This document shows, in pieces, positions 16,525-23,923 of a stretch of 64,000 nt of DNA; the first letter of the stretch is position 1; each line of letters starts with the position of its first letter. The DNA is taken from the NCBI GenBank assembly GCA_965222175.1, contig OZ244938.1:3596001-3660000 (forward strand), in the 5' to 3' direction. This DNA comes from NORP240 sp965222175. Its GTDB lineage: Bacteria > Pseudomonadota > Gammaproteobacteria > Pseudomonadales > Pseudohongiellaceae. The notes beneath the pieces are model-generated. The model was given only the letters and a program-made list of their open reading frames with translations. It ran no database searches and had not been told where the DNA came from. The translations under genes were made by a program, and so were the position numbers.

Positions 16525-17124
16525 ATGAACACGAAAATGTCACATGTATACCCGGTAATTTTTACACTTTCCGCGCTGCTTTTGACCGGTAGCGTCTATG
16601 CCGATCACGCAGACAGCCGGTTCGAGGGTGAGGCCTACGATGCCTGGTTAACCGGCAAAATCGAAACCGTATTCACCTTGAACAGGGAACTGAACCCGTT
16701 CAGGATCAATACGGATGTCGCCCACGGCAGCGTTACGCTCAAGGGTAATGTGGAGTCGGATATTGACAAGGCACTGGCCAGCGAACTGGCCATGGGTGTC
16801 GAAGGCGTTACCAATGTCGACAATCAGCTCGTTGTTTCAAGCGAAGCTGGAATAATCGAACAGGGCCGTGAGCGGATTTCGGCAGCCGGCAATAGCCTGA
16901 TGCGCTGGGTGGATGACGCTACCACCACAGCGTCGGTGAAGACCCGCCTGCTGGCCAATGCCGAAACCGAAGGCCTGGAAATATCGGTTACCACCAGGAA
17001 CGACGTGGTGGAACTGCAAGGTGAGGTAAGGTCTGATGCGGAACGACAACTTGCAGAAGAGATCGCTCGCAATACGGGTGATGTCGTTGATGTAGTCAAT
17101 AATCTGCTGGTTGCCAGCAACTAA
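16525..17124 (+). CDS. BON-domain periplasmic protein (OsmY-like)
   Basis: A 199-residue exported protein with a cleavable leader ending near SVYA at residue 27. Two BON domains follow: residues about 40-108 (VAHGSVTLKGNVESDIDKALA, then GVTNVDNQLVV) and about 125-195 (NDVVELQGEVRSDAERQLA, then VVDVVNNLLVA). BON domains bind phospholipid surfaces; OsmY is the stress-induced model. The gene is followed by a strong intrinsic terminator and preceded by a consensus sigma-54 promoter, so it is probably a single-gene transcript under the nearby NtrC-family regulator. Confidence 0.9.
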   Translation: MNTKMSHVYPVIFTLSALLLTGSVYADHADSRFEGEAYDAWLTGKIETVFTLNRELNPFRINTDVAHGSVTLKGNVESDIDKALASELAMGVEGVTNVDNQLVVSSEAGIIEQGRERISAAGNSLMRWVDDATTTASVKTRLLANAETEGLEISVTTRNDVVELQGEVRSDAERQLAEEIARNTGDVVDVVNNLLVASN

Positions 17125-17142
17125 CAGCTGACCACTACGAAT

Positions 17143-17180
17143 ACGGGCGGTGCCGGGTTTCCGGCACCGCCCGTTTTATT
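17143..17180 (+). terminator. Intrinsic terminator after the BON gene
   Basis: A perfect 13-bp GC-rich stem (17144-17156 with 17161-17173) with a GTTT loop, followed by TTTTATTTT. No gene was found in the remaining bases up to 17449. Confidence 0.92.
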
Positions 17181-17449
17181 TTCAACGTCTGGACGGATCA
17201 CGGTTCTATCCTACTACTGCAGATGCTCTTTGTGGAGCTGAACAGTGGTCCCGAACAGAGAGGGAGGCAGGGAGCTTGTTACGCTGAAATATAGGGCTTG
17301 CACTGAACAGCTGAACGCCTGGAAGGAATAATGGCTATTTCCAAAGAGCTTGACCTCACCGCGCCTGATCAGCACCCCCATGGGCGCCGTCGACTACTCC
17401 CGGGTAGATGTGGAAGACGCAAGGAAATCTTTGCAACAGGGCTTTCCGC

Positions 17450-18040
17450 TCAGACCGTCGTTGTCTCGCTGACCGACACGGTAAAGGCAAGCAATCCCAT
17501 TTCCCCGTCACGGTCTATCACCCTCAGGGTTACGTCGGCACTGTCTTTTTCAAATGTTGCCATAAACGAAAAGACTGCCAGCGTGGCGCTATCGTCCAGC
17601 GTTTCGATATGGGACCTTACCGGGTCAGTGTAACTTTTCAATTGCCCCAGGGTCCGGGCCAGGATGGAAGTCACTTCGGTCAGTTGTCCATGGGAAAGGC
17701 TGCTCCTGGTTGGTTCAACGAGCTGGCGCTGGATCAGCGATACGTTCCATGACGATATGATCGGAAAGACTTCGTGGACGTATTGCAGCTGCGCTATTGA
17801 CGATTGGCCCGGTGAGTGACCTGGCGTTTCACGGGAATAGCCCGGGGTAACTCCTTGCGCGCTGTCGGTAGTGACCTGGTCATTATTCGTTGCGGAGGGC
17901 AGGAAGTACAGCACGAGAAGTACGCAGATCAATAACAGCGACAAGGCAATATCGCGGCCCGTTCTCAATGGTTTTACCTCTGGCTTGCATCCTGGCCTGC
18001 CAGCCGGCGAACTCGATTCGGCTCTCTTGGAATTGTCCAT
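17450..18040 (-). CDS. Hypothetical single-helix membrane protein
   Basis: Not recognised. The frame could extend to 18232, but the ATG at 18040 has AGGAG at a 7-base spacing, so I choose it, giving 196 residues. A basic N-terminal region (residues 1-35) precedes one membrane helix (IALSLLLICVLLVLYFLP, about 39-56), with the rest predicted periplasmic. The C-terminal part has alternating segments such as TLAVFSFMATFEKDSADVTLRV. It lies between the BON and PA2779 genes on the opposite strand. No function is assigned. Confidence 0.6.
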   Translation of the reverse strand: MDNSKRAESSSPAGRPGCKPEVKPLRTGRDIALSLLLICVLLVLYFLPSATNNDQVTTDSAQGVTPGYSRETPGHSPGQSSIAQLQYVHEVFPIISSWNVSLIQRQLVEPTRSSLSHGQLTEVTSILARTLGQLKSYTDPVRSHIETLDDSATLAVFSFMATFEKDSADVTLRVIDRDGEMGLLAFTVSVSETTTV

Positions 18041-18297
18041 GTCTGCACTCCTGGCTAAAGACTTCTGTTCCCCAGATCGTGGGGTTGCAATTTTCATTCC
18101 TCCGGAACGGTGCAGCGTTCTACAGTGTATCTGCCACGGATAAGGGTTCGGGCGTTCAGCAGGCAACAAAGTCGTGAAATTGTTACAGGATAACCAGGTA
18201 TTTTTTCCCTGTTTACGAATTACGAACGCCAATCGGGACCTGGTACAGGAGCGACGCGATTGCTCCAGGCCAGGATCATCGGCACCTGTCGAGCGAC

Positions 18298-18313
18298 TGG
18301 CACACAGCTTGCT
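18298..18313 (+). promoter_or_regulatory. Sigma-54 promoter of the PA2779-family gene
   Basis: Perfect TGGCAC-N5-TTGCT with GG-N10-GC spacing. The predicted start near 18324 leaves a leader of about 88 bases to the ATG at 18412. The 370-base stretch between 18041 and 18411 otherwise holds no gene. Confidence 0.75.
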
Positions 18314-18411
18314 CCGTTATTTCCCTGACAGCGTTGATGCGAACATTACATCTCCGTCGACGTATTTCGCAATGAGTTGTTTTAATCACAGACACAGTCA
18401 GGAGTCATACC

Positions 18412-18804
18412 ATGTTTTCAAGCAGCTTGAGAAAGTATTCACGATCAATAACAGGCGTCATAATTCTTAGCCTGGTGCCCATGGCCATGATGTCAACAGC
18501 TCAGGCCGACATCCTGACCACCGAGGAGATCTACGCCCAGCACGCGCTGGATGAGCAGCGTGGCAAAATCAGGAACCTGCTGGCCCGGGATGAGGTGCGG
18601 GAAAGACTGGTGGAAATGGGCGTCAGCCCGGCGGACGTGGATTCCCGGATCGACAGCATGACTGACCGGGAAGTCCGACAATTGGCCGAAGGTATCGATT
18701 CCATGCCGGCAGGCGAGGGATTTCTTGGGTTTGTTATCGGCCTGCTGGTTATCTTCATGCTGCTGGACATTGCCGGTGCTACCGACATCTTTCCGTCAAT
18801 TTGA
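18412..18804 (+). CDS. PA2779 family protein
   Basis: A 130-residue exported membrane protein of the PA2779 family, known in Pseudomonas and relatives as the partner gene of the PA2778 peptidase. The leader ends near QADI at residue 33. A helical middle contains LLARDEVRERLVEMGV and DVDSRIDSMTDREVRQLA, and the C-terminus is a membrane helix, FLGFVIGLLVIFMLLDIAGA. The function is unknown. The usual downstream partner is present here only as a decayed pseudogene that overlaps the stop codon. A perfect sigma-54 promoter precedes it. Confidence 0.88.
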   Translation: MFSSSLRKYSRSITGVIILSLVPMAMMSTAQADILTTEEIYAQHALDEQRGKIRNLLARDEVRERLVEMGVSPADVDSRIDSMTDREVRQLAEGIDSMPAGEGFLGFVIGLLVIFMLLDIAGATDIFPSI

Positions 18805-19094
18805 ACGGCCTTGGTGTCAGGATACACTGCGCCTGTGTGCTGACCTCCCTGGGACTGATGGGCTGCTAATCGGCACTACAGGCAGTGTACGTATTACGGT
18901 AACAGGACAACGGTATTTCTCTGGCAGGGCATGCAGACGACTTGCCGTTCCACCCGCAGGTCCGCTTTCAAAGCGGTCCTGCGGCCATGGCCCATGCACA
19001 ACTGGCAGTGGAATCCGGATCAGGATTCCTGTCCTCATACCAGCGAACTTTGCGGCAACTAACACGGGCAGTGATTACCAGCAACGCGGACTAA
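18801..19094 (+). pseudogene. Decayed PA2778-type C39-like cysteine peptidase lipoprotein
   Basis: One frame starting at TTG 18801, overlapping the PA2779 stop, reads a lipoprotein leader ending LTSLGLMGC. It meets in-frame TAA stops at 18867 and 18897 and then continues as LPFHPQVRFQSGPAAMAHAQ. This last stretch matches the catalytic region of the family (PFFPQxxYQCGPAAL), with the nucleophile Cys replaced by Ser (AGC for TGC). The frame ends at a TAA at 19092-19094, far short of full length. Position, frame continuity and the motif make a pseudogene likely; the family call is from memory of the motif, not a search. Confidence 0.65.
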
Positions 19095-19283
19095 GCGGTG
19101 GGCACCTGCAATGCACCGGTGATAACGGCCCGCGAAATGTCCGACCCAGCGAAAAACCCGGCCTGAAATTATTGCAACTTTCCTGTAATTATTGCCGCCT
19201 GCCCGGCGACAGAAAGCGCATCCCAGGTCCCTCCCAACAAGCGAGGCCCCGTGATGGCAGCGGTACAGAGACAGACGAGAAAC

Positions 19284-19299
19284 TGGCATGGTTCTCGCA
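19284..19299 (+). promoter_or_regulatory. Possible sigma-54 promoter upstream of the DUF1328 gene
   Basis: TGGCAT-N5-TCGCA, with GG-N10-GC spacing kept. One mismatch in each box. A start near 19309 would leave a leader of about 50 bases to the ATG at 19359. Confidence 0.45.
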
Positions 19300-19358
19300 A
19301 TAGAAATTTCGACGACTCGAAATTCATCAAACTGGACACGCAGTCCCAGGAGAAAACG

Positions 19359-19532
19359 ATGTTAGGTTGGGCTCTGACTTTTTTTATACTGGCCATTATC
19401 GCCGGTCTGTTTGGCTTTACCGGAATAGCCGGAGCATCGGCCGGTATCGCCCAGATTCTGTTCATTCTGTTTTTCGTACTCCTCGTCATATCGCTGTTGG
19501 CCAGGGCGATCAGGGGTCGACCTCCCCTGTAG
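19359..19532 (+). CDS. DUF1328 small membrane protein (YtjA-like)
   Basis: A 57-residue protein of the DUF1328/YtjA family, made almost entirely of two membrane helices: MLGWALTFFILAIIAGLFGF and ILFILFFVLLVISLLA, separated by the family's GIAGASAGIAQ loop. The longer open frame starts upstream, but ATG 19359 has CAGGAG just before it. Members are common in stress-responsive clusters beside entericidin-like lipoproteins, as here. Function unknown. Confidence 0.92.
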   Translation: MLGWALTFFILAIIAGLFGFTGIAGASAGIAQILFILFFVLLVISLLARAIRGRPPL

Positions 19533-19590
19533 CGTGACCATTCGTTCACACGTTTTCCTGGAATCAAACGCATCTAAAGGAGTTCACATC

Positions 19591-19773
19591 ATGAAAAACA
19601 TAGTATTACTGCTGACAGTCTGCCTGGGTCTTGTTGCCTGTGAAAACGACGGTCCCGCAGAGCGGTTAGGCGAGGAGATTGATCGGGCCGCTGGACAGGT
19701 GGAAGATGCCGCGCGGGATGCCGGCAATGCCGTCGAGGATTTATGCGAGGACGCCACTTCGCAGAATTGTTAA
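19591..19773 (+). CDS. Entericidin-like small lipoprotein
   Basis: A 60-residue lipoprotein. A short leader and lipobox GLVAC put the lipidated Cys near residue 17. A helical heptad-like tail follows (GEEIDRAAGQVEDAARDAG), ending CEDATSQNC. AAGGAG lies 8 bases before the ATG. Entericidin-type peptides sit in the envelope and are often stress induced. The two C-terminal Cys residues could form a disulfide. It lies 58 bases after the DUF1328 gene and ahead of a strong terminator, so the two probably form one transcript. Confidence 0.82.
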   Translation: MKNIVLLLTVCLGLVACENDGPAERLGEEIDRAAGQVEDAARDAGNAVEDLCEDATSQNC

Positions 19774-19810
19774 GTACCATTGAAGGAAGGTTGCGCAAAC
19801 CTCCACTCCT

Positions 19811-19838
19811 GGGCACCGCAAGGTGCCCTTTTTTATTT
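19811..19838 (+). terminator. Intrinsic terminator after the entericidin-like gene
   Basis: Stem GGGCACC / GGTGCCC around a GCAA loop (19811-19828), followed by a run of Ts. Confidence 0.9.
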
Positions 19839-19987
19839 TCCCCTTTTATTCCATTTTTCAGCAGCCTGCCAGGTCAAGCGACCTTATTGACGCCTGCTTT
19901 TGCTGGTTCAACATTGCCAGGCGATGACAGGAAACCAGTCACCTCAATCGAGAGCCTGAATTCGTTCCCGGGATTACCCTCTCAGGC

Positions 19988-20045
19988 AACCTCTGACTAT
20001 TTACGGAAATGTTTTGCTGGAGTCTGTCTGGCGCCTCTGCAAGGC
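19988..20045. repeat. Dispersed repeat element, copy B (partial)
   Basis: Begins AACCTCTGAC and carries GTCTGTCTGGCGCC then TCTGCAAGGC, resembling copy A (13731) in the same order but without its second inverted arm. The surrounding stretch 19840-20197 holds no gene that I can support. Confidence 0.45.
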
Positions 20046-20197
20046 CTCGTGCCCAGCTCCAGCTTGGCAATAGCTGCGCCCAATGCTATCGTCAGCCGGA
20101 TCACTGGGGCCTGCAGTCCCGTCCTGGCCTCTGCCGGAAAACAGGGGTTCCGGCTTTCCCCGCAAACCGCCCGCAAGACGACTGAGCGAGACCAGCC

Positions 20198-20527
20198 ATG
20201 CAGATTAAAAATTCAGTCTACGTATGCGGCAGCTTTCCCCTGATCGGCATTTTTTTTACGTTGTTTTTTTATAACAGTGCAGCGATCCTTGCCCTGGAGG
20301 CCAGCGATCCGCACTGGCGAAATTTCCAGCATGCCCTGGCCCAGCCTGCAATGATAGGCGCCAGCGCGGACCATGTACTGGCGGACAGCACCTATCGGCC
20401 ACTACCGCTGCCTGACCCGAGATCGCTGGACCCCGCCAGGTTTGAACTCGGCGCCAGCCTGTTCCACGAAGGTCGCCTGTCCTCCGGCAATTCCATTGCC
20501 TGTATTACCTGTAGTGAACTCACCTGA
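20198..20527 (+). pseudogene. Truncated di-haem cytochrome c peroxidase/MauG-like protein
   Basis: A 109-residue exported N-terminal fragment. The leader (hydrophobic LIGIFFTLFFYN) is followed by the start of a di-haem peroxidase domain: RSLDPARFELGASLFHEGRL then SSGNSIACITCS. Family members read LGxxLFxDxRLSxxxxIxCxxCH at this point. Here the haem-binding His is replaced by Ser and a stop follows within five codons, so no haem domain can form. A shifted frame continues briefly (SPESRSISMVDQGVL), which supports frameshift decay. The remainder of the gene is missing. Confidence 0.7.
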
Positions 20528-20582
20528 AAGCCGGAGTATTTCCATGGTTGATCAGGGGGTTCTTTAATCCCGGTAAATCGTA

Positions 20583-20915
20583 ATGCCTGCCAAGATCAAG
20601 CTTTATCAAACCGATACCGGTGAATACCGGTTTGACCTGGTAGCTGAAAATCGGGCTGTCATGGGATCGTCAGGGCTGTTTTCGACCCGGGACCAGGCAC
20701 GGCTGGCCATTGACCTGATCAGGATGCTTGCCAAGGATTCCAGGCAGTTCAGCCTGTATTGTGACGACGACGGAAAATACTGTTTCCGGTTGAATTCCAG
20801 GAGTGGAGAAGCGGTTCTCCACTCCCAGGGGTATTCGTCCAACAGCGCCGCGCAGGAAGGATTGCGGCTACTGCGGGACATCGCCGTGAATGCGCGTATC
20901 ACCGAAGTGACCTGA
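20583..20915 (+). CDS. YegP/DUF1508 family protein
   Basis: A 110-residue cytoplasmic protein with two tandem DUF1508 repeats: KIKLYQTDTGEYRFDLVAEN (near 4-23) and FSLYCDDDGKYCFRLNSRSG (near 57-76), each followed by an S/G-rich strand and a helix such as DQARLAIDLIRMLA or AAQEGLRLLRDIA. Family members are widespread small proteins of unknown function, structurally paired beta-beta-beta-alpha units. It faces the nsrR-like gene tail to tail. Confidence 0.88.
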   Translation: MPAKIKLYQTDTGEYRFDLVAENRAVMGSSGLFSTRDQARLAIDLIRMLAKDSRQFSLYCDDDGKYCFRLNSRSGEAVLHSQGYSSNSAAQEGLRLLRDIAVNARITEVT

Positions 20916-20941
20916 TCAGTGTCCACTGGCATGTCAACGCA

Positions 20942-21370
20942 CTACACTTCATTCACCAGCAGTCTGATCATGCCGGGTTTGGTTTCCACAAGATCAGCAA
21001 TAGAATATTCGTTCAATTTATCGTAAAGAGCTCTTTGTCCGATCTGCAATACCGATTTCAGGGTGCAGGCCGGAGCCAGTCTGCACGAGATGCTGTCACA
21101 GTCGATGAATGACTGGTGTCCTTCAAAATGTTGAATGACTTCACCAACCTTTATAGCTGCCGGTGGTTTCGCCAGCTCCATGCCTCCTCCCTTGCCCTGG
21201 TAGGTAGTGATGTACCCACTTCTTGACAGCTCGTGAACCACCTTGCGCAGATGTTCGATGGAAATCGGATAAAACCCGGCTATCTCATGCAGGGTGGAGC
21301 GCCTGCTGTCGTTGATTGCCAGGTAAAGCAGAACTCTTAAGCTGTAGTCAGTGAACCTCATCAGCTGCAT
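20942..21370 (-). CDS. nsrR: Rrf2-family regulator, NsrR-like
   Basis: A 142-residue Rrf2-type winged-helix repressor. The start at 21370 has GGAGG 5 bases upstream; a longer frame to 21433 lacks this. The N-terminal sequence MRFTDYSLRVLLYLAIND is typical, the recognition region includes ISIEHLRKVVHELSRSGYI, and three cluster cysteines are arranged as CDSISCRLAPAC. NsrR senses nitric oxide through an iron-sulfur cluster. The divergent gene has an NsrR-type operator, and an NO-reductase remnant lies nearby. IscR-like members of the family are the alternative. Confidence 0.85.
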   Translation of the reverse strand: MQLMRFTDYSLRVLLYLAINDSRRSTLHEIAGFYPISIEHLRKVVHELSRSGYITTYQGKGGGMELAKPPAAIKVGEVIQHFEGHQSFIDCDSISCRLAPACTLKSVLQIGQRALYDKLNEYSIADLVETKPGMIRLLVNEV

Positions 21371-21470
21371 GCCGGCCTCCAGGTCAATGTATAAATTTTT
21401 CCCGGGCCCTGGGGAACCGGTCCCGCCAGACACACCAAAGCAAAAACCCGGGTGACCTGGCCCGTATTCC

Positions 21471-21570
21471 TGTTCACCTGTTCACCTTCCACGTTTCACC
21501 TTCCACGTTTCACCTTTCACCTTTCACCTTTCACCTTTCACGTTTCACGTTTCACGTTTCACGTTTCACT
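21471..21570. repeat. Heptanucleotide tandem repeat (TTTCACC/TTTCACG)
   Basis: About thirteen slightly varied 7-base units of TTCACCT/TTCACGT type in a row, in the non-coding gap between nsrR and the divergent gene. Such 7-mer arrays are variable-length, slippage-prone repeats; this one lies about 100 bases upstream of the nsrR start. Confidence 0.9.
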
Positions 21571-21605
21571 TCCGGCACAATCGCTGGACTGATAATGGTT
21601 TTACA

Positions 21606-21622
21606 ATGTATTCTACATACAT
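21606..21622. promoter_or_regulatory. NsrR-type operator
   Basis: ATGTAT-N5-ATACAT, a perfect 6-base inverted repeat with the spacing of the known gamma/betaproteobacterial NsrR site (ATGTATTTnAAATACAT). It sits between nsrR and the DUF3565 gene, so it could control either or both. Only the spacer differs from consensus (TCTAC). Confidence 0.7.
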
Positions 21623-21748
21623 GTTATAACAGAATGCCAGTGATTATTTCGGGACTCCCCGGCTTTCAGCAGAGGATGTAACGCAACCCGTCACTTCTGG
21701 CAGGGTCCTATGATTACTCAATCCAGGACCGCAGGAAAAGGAACCCCG

Positions 21749-22222
21749 ATGCACAGGAAAATTACAGGATTCCATCTGGATTCATCTGACCATTGGGTTG
21801 CCGAGCTTGATTGCTTTCATAATCAGCACGTTCGTCACGACCCGCCTTTTCAGAACAGGCCATGGACGCAGTCAGATACCGGTAGAAACGCCATGATCGG
21901 TACGGAACTGAATTGTGTGCTCTGTGACGAGTTGAGCCTGCCTGACACCTTGGTACTGGTACGAAGAACTCCGGAATTCGATCAGGATAACTTTCCCGGC
22001 GGCTTGAAGAAAGATCATAAGACCAGGAAAGGGACATGGGGCCGCATCAATGTGATTTCCGGCAAGCTCTATTATCACTGTCAGGCTCCTGTAAATCGAA
22101 TGCTATTGTTGAGCGGGGGGATGAAGGCACCTATCCCGCCGGAATTGCTCCACCATGTGCAGCCAGACGGACCAGTCAGATTCTTCGTTGAATTTTTTAC
22201 CTCTTCAGGCATCCGCCAATGA
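21749..22222 (+). CDS. DUF3565-DUF1971 fusion protein
   Basis: About 157 residues from ATG 21749 (AAAGGA 6-11 bases upstream); an upstream ATG at 21710 has no ribosome site. Residues about 4-60 are a DUF3565 domain (GFHLDSSDHWVAELDCFHNQ, then HVRHDPPFQNRPW), rich in His, Cys and aromatic residues. Residues about 70-150 are a DUF1971 cupin-like domain (LVLVRRTPEFD, FPGGLKKDHKTRKGTWGRI), the domain also found attached to TehB. The NsrR operator lies 127 bases upstream. Both domains are common in NO- or nitrite-responsive clusters; biochemistry is unknown. Confidence 0.82.
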   Translation: MHRKITGFHLDSSDHWVAELDCFHNQHVRHDPPFQNRPWTQSDTGRNAMIGTELNCVLCDELSLPDTLVLVRRTPEFDQDNFPGGLKKDHKTRKGTWGRINVISGKLYYHCQAPVNRMLLLSGGMKAPIPPELLHHVQPDGPVRFFVEFFTSSGIRQ

Positions 22223-22377
22223 ATAAACCACGAAATTCGCCATTTTTCCCCACGCCAGGTCTGGTTGATTTACCTCGTCAAGCAGTCTGCCCTGGCGTTC
22301 GGGCTGACCGGTGCCAGGGGCATTCCCTCATTACGCGCAATGAAACCTTTCCATGAACCTGATACGGAACACTGACT

Positions 22378-23916
22378 ATGTCTGATTCACTGTTTCACCG
22401 TGGAGGTGAAAACAGGCTCAATCTCCATACACCCCTGCTGGATATACTCAGCTGTGAGTACCCGGTTCTTTGCGCGGGCATGGGTGGAGTTGCCCGGTAT
22501 GAACTCGCTGCGGCGGTGAGTGCAGCCGGCGGCCTTGGCTGTCTGGGGCTTGTTCGGGAACCGGTGGACATGATCCGTGAGCAGGTGGCCAGGCTGCGGG
22601 AACGCACGGACCGGCCGTTCGCCGTCAATATCATTCCTGCGGCAACGGACAGGCAACTGCTTGCTGACCAGGTGCAGTGCATTATTGAATTGAAAGTACC
22701 TGTTGTCAGCCTGTTCTGGGACGTGAATCACGAAGTCGTCAGCCGCTTCCTGGAAGCCGGTATCGTTGTCATGTACCAGGTCGGGTCACTGAACGACGCC
22801 GAAAAAGCGCTGGCCGCGGGTGCGGACATACTTATTGCCCAGGGCCATGAAGCCGGTGGACACGTTCGCGGTACACTGGGTACCTTTTCGTTGCTTCCCC
22901 AGGTTGCCGACATCAGCCCGGTTCCGGTGGTAGCTGCAGGCGGTATAGTCTCCGGGCAGGGTCTGGCTGCCGCGTTGATGCTGGGTGCCCAGGGCGTATG
23001 GTGCGGTTCGGCATTCCTGGCGACGACAGAATCCAACGCCCATGATTTCCACAAGCAGCACGTCATTGACGCGAACTCCGACGATACGGTCCATACTCAC
23101 AGGTATTTTGTCAACTGGCCGGAGAACGCACCGGTCCGCGTGTTGAAAAACGCCATCACCGAGACGGCTCCGTCCACGACCTTGCCCCCTACCCGACAGA
23201 TCGGTGTCCAGGACGGCCGCCCTATCCACTTGTATTCCACCGATTCACCGCTGCGCGGGGCGGTAGGCGAACTGAACAAAATGCCCCTTTATGCGAGCCA
23301 GGCCTGCGGCCAGATCAATGACATCTGCCCGGCGGCGGAGCGACTTGAGCAATTTATCGATGAAGCCAACTCTGTCTTCAGCCGATTCGTGAACAGCGAT
23401 GCCGTTGCCACAGATACCAGCGCAGGCGTGGCGCAATTTGCCTCCAGCCCCTGCATGCAAAGTGAAGTATCCGGAGACTACGCGGGACAGTGCAGCACTG
23501 ACGAGGTACTCGACCTGCTTTACTCGCTGCTGGCGGCCGAACGAGCCGGTGCCAAGATATGTGCTTTTTCCCTCAAGCAGGCCGGTACCGGCAAGTGGCA
23601 TCGATTGCTGCGCCGGATTCACCAGGATGAGGTGAGCTCCTGTCGGTCCTTGATCGCAAGTATTCGCGCATTGGGTGGCGAACCTCATCGCGAAACAGGA
23701 GATTTTCTCGAGAAATGCATGGCTGTAGAAGATATTGAAGCGCGCCTGGCATTGTTGAACAAGGGTCAGAACTGGGTGGTTCGGAAAATTGATGAAGTGC
23801 TTCCACGTATTGGACAGTTGGCCGTATCGCGGCAATTGAAGACGATGCGCGATGAACATTCACGAAACATAGAAATCACCAGGCAGGCACTGGCGTCCGA
23901 TGAAACGTTGTCGTGA
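22378..23916 (+). CDS. Nitronate monooxygenase fused to a C-terminal DUF6306 domain
   Basis: A 512-residue cytoplasmic flavoprotein. Residues about 15-320 form an FMN-binding TIM barrel of the nitronate monooxygenase family (PVLCAGMGGVARYELAAAVS, AQGHEAGGHVRG, VPVVAAGGI, LGAQGVWCGSAFL). Residues about 375-505 form an added four-helix domain (LLYSLLAAERAGAKICAFSL, RRIHQDEVSSCRSLIASI) resembling DUF6306, a ferritin-like domain. Nitronate monooxygenases oxidise alkyl nitronates; in an NsrR locus the role may be detoxifying nitro compounds formed from NO. The fusion and role are my reading. Confidence 0.82.
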   Translation: MSDSLFHRGGENRLNLHTPLLDILSCEYPVLCAGMGGVARYELAAAVSAAGGLGCLGLVREPVDMIREQVARLRERTDRPFAVNIIPAATDRQLLADQVQCIIELKVPVVSLFWDVNHEVVSRFLEAGIVVMYQVGSLNDAEKALAAGADILIAQGHEAGGHVRGTLGTFSLLPQVADISPVPVVAAGGIVSGQGLAAALMLGAQGVWCGSAFLATTESNAHDFHKQHVIDANSDDTVHTHRYFVNWPENAPVRVLKNAITETAPSTTLPPTRQIGVQDGRPIHLYSTDSPLRGAVGELNKMPLYASQACGQINDICPAAERLEQFIDEANSVFSRFVNSDAVATDTSAGVAQFASSPCMQSEVSGDYAGQCSTDEVLDLLYSLLAAERAGAKICAFSLKQAGTGKWHRLLRRIHQDEVSSCRSLIASIRALGGEPHRETGDFLEKCMAVEDIEARLALLNKGQNWVVRKIDEVLPRIGQLAVSRQLKTMRDEHSRNIEITRQALASDETLS

Positions 23917-23923
23917 TACTTTT

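Noticed and set aside
18080..18100. A minus-strand GG-N10-GC sequence upstream of the hypothetical gene at 18040.
   Set aside because: The -24 box (AGGAAT) is far from TGGCAC, and the site lies within the longer open frame; too weak to call.
18725..19303. A 192-codon plus-strand frame over the PA2778 remnant.
   Set aside because: It is in a different frame from both the PA2779 gene and the remnant, and its translation is Cys/Arg/Pro-rich without pattern.
21471..21570. Considered as a CRISPR array.
   Set aside because: The units are 7 bases with no spacers, and no cas gene is near.
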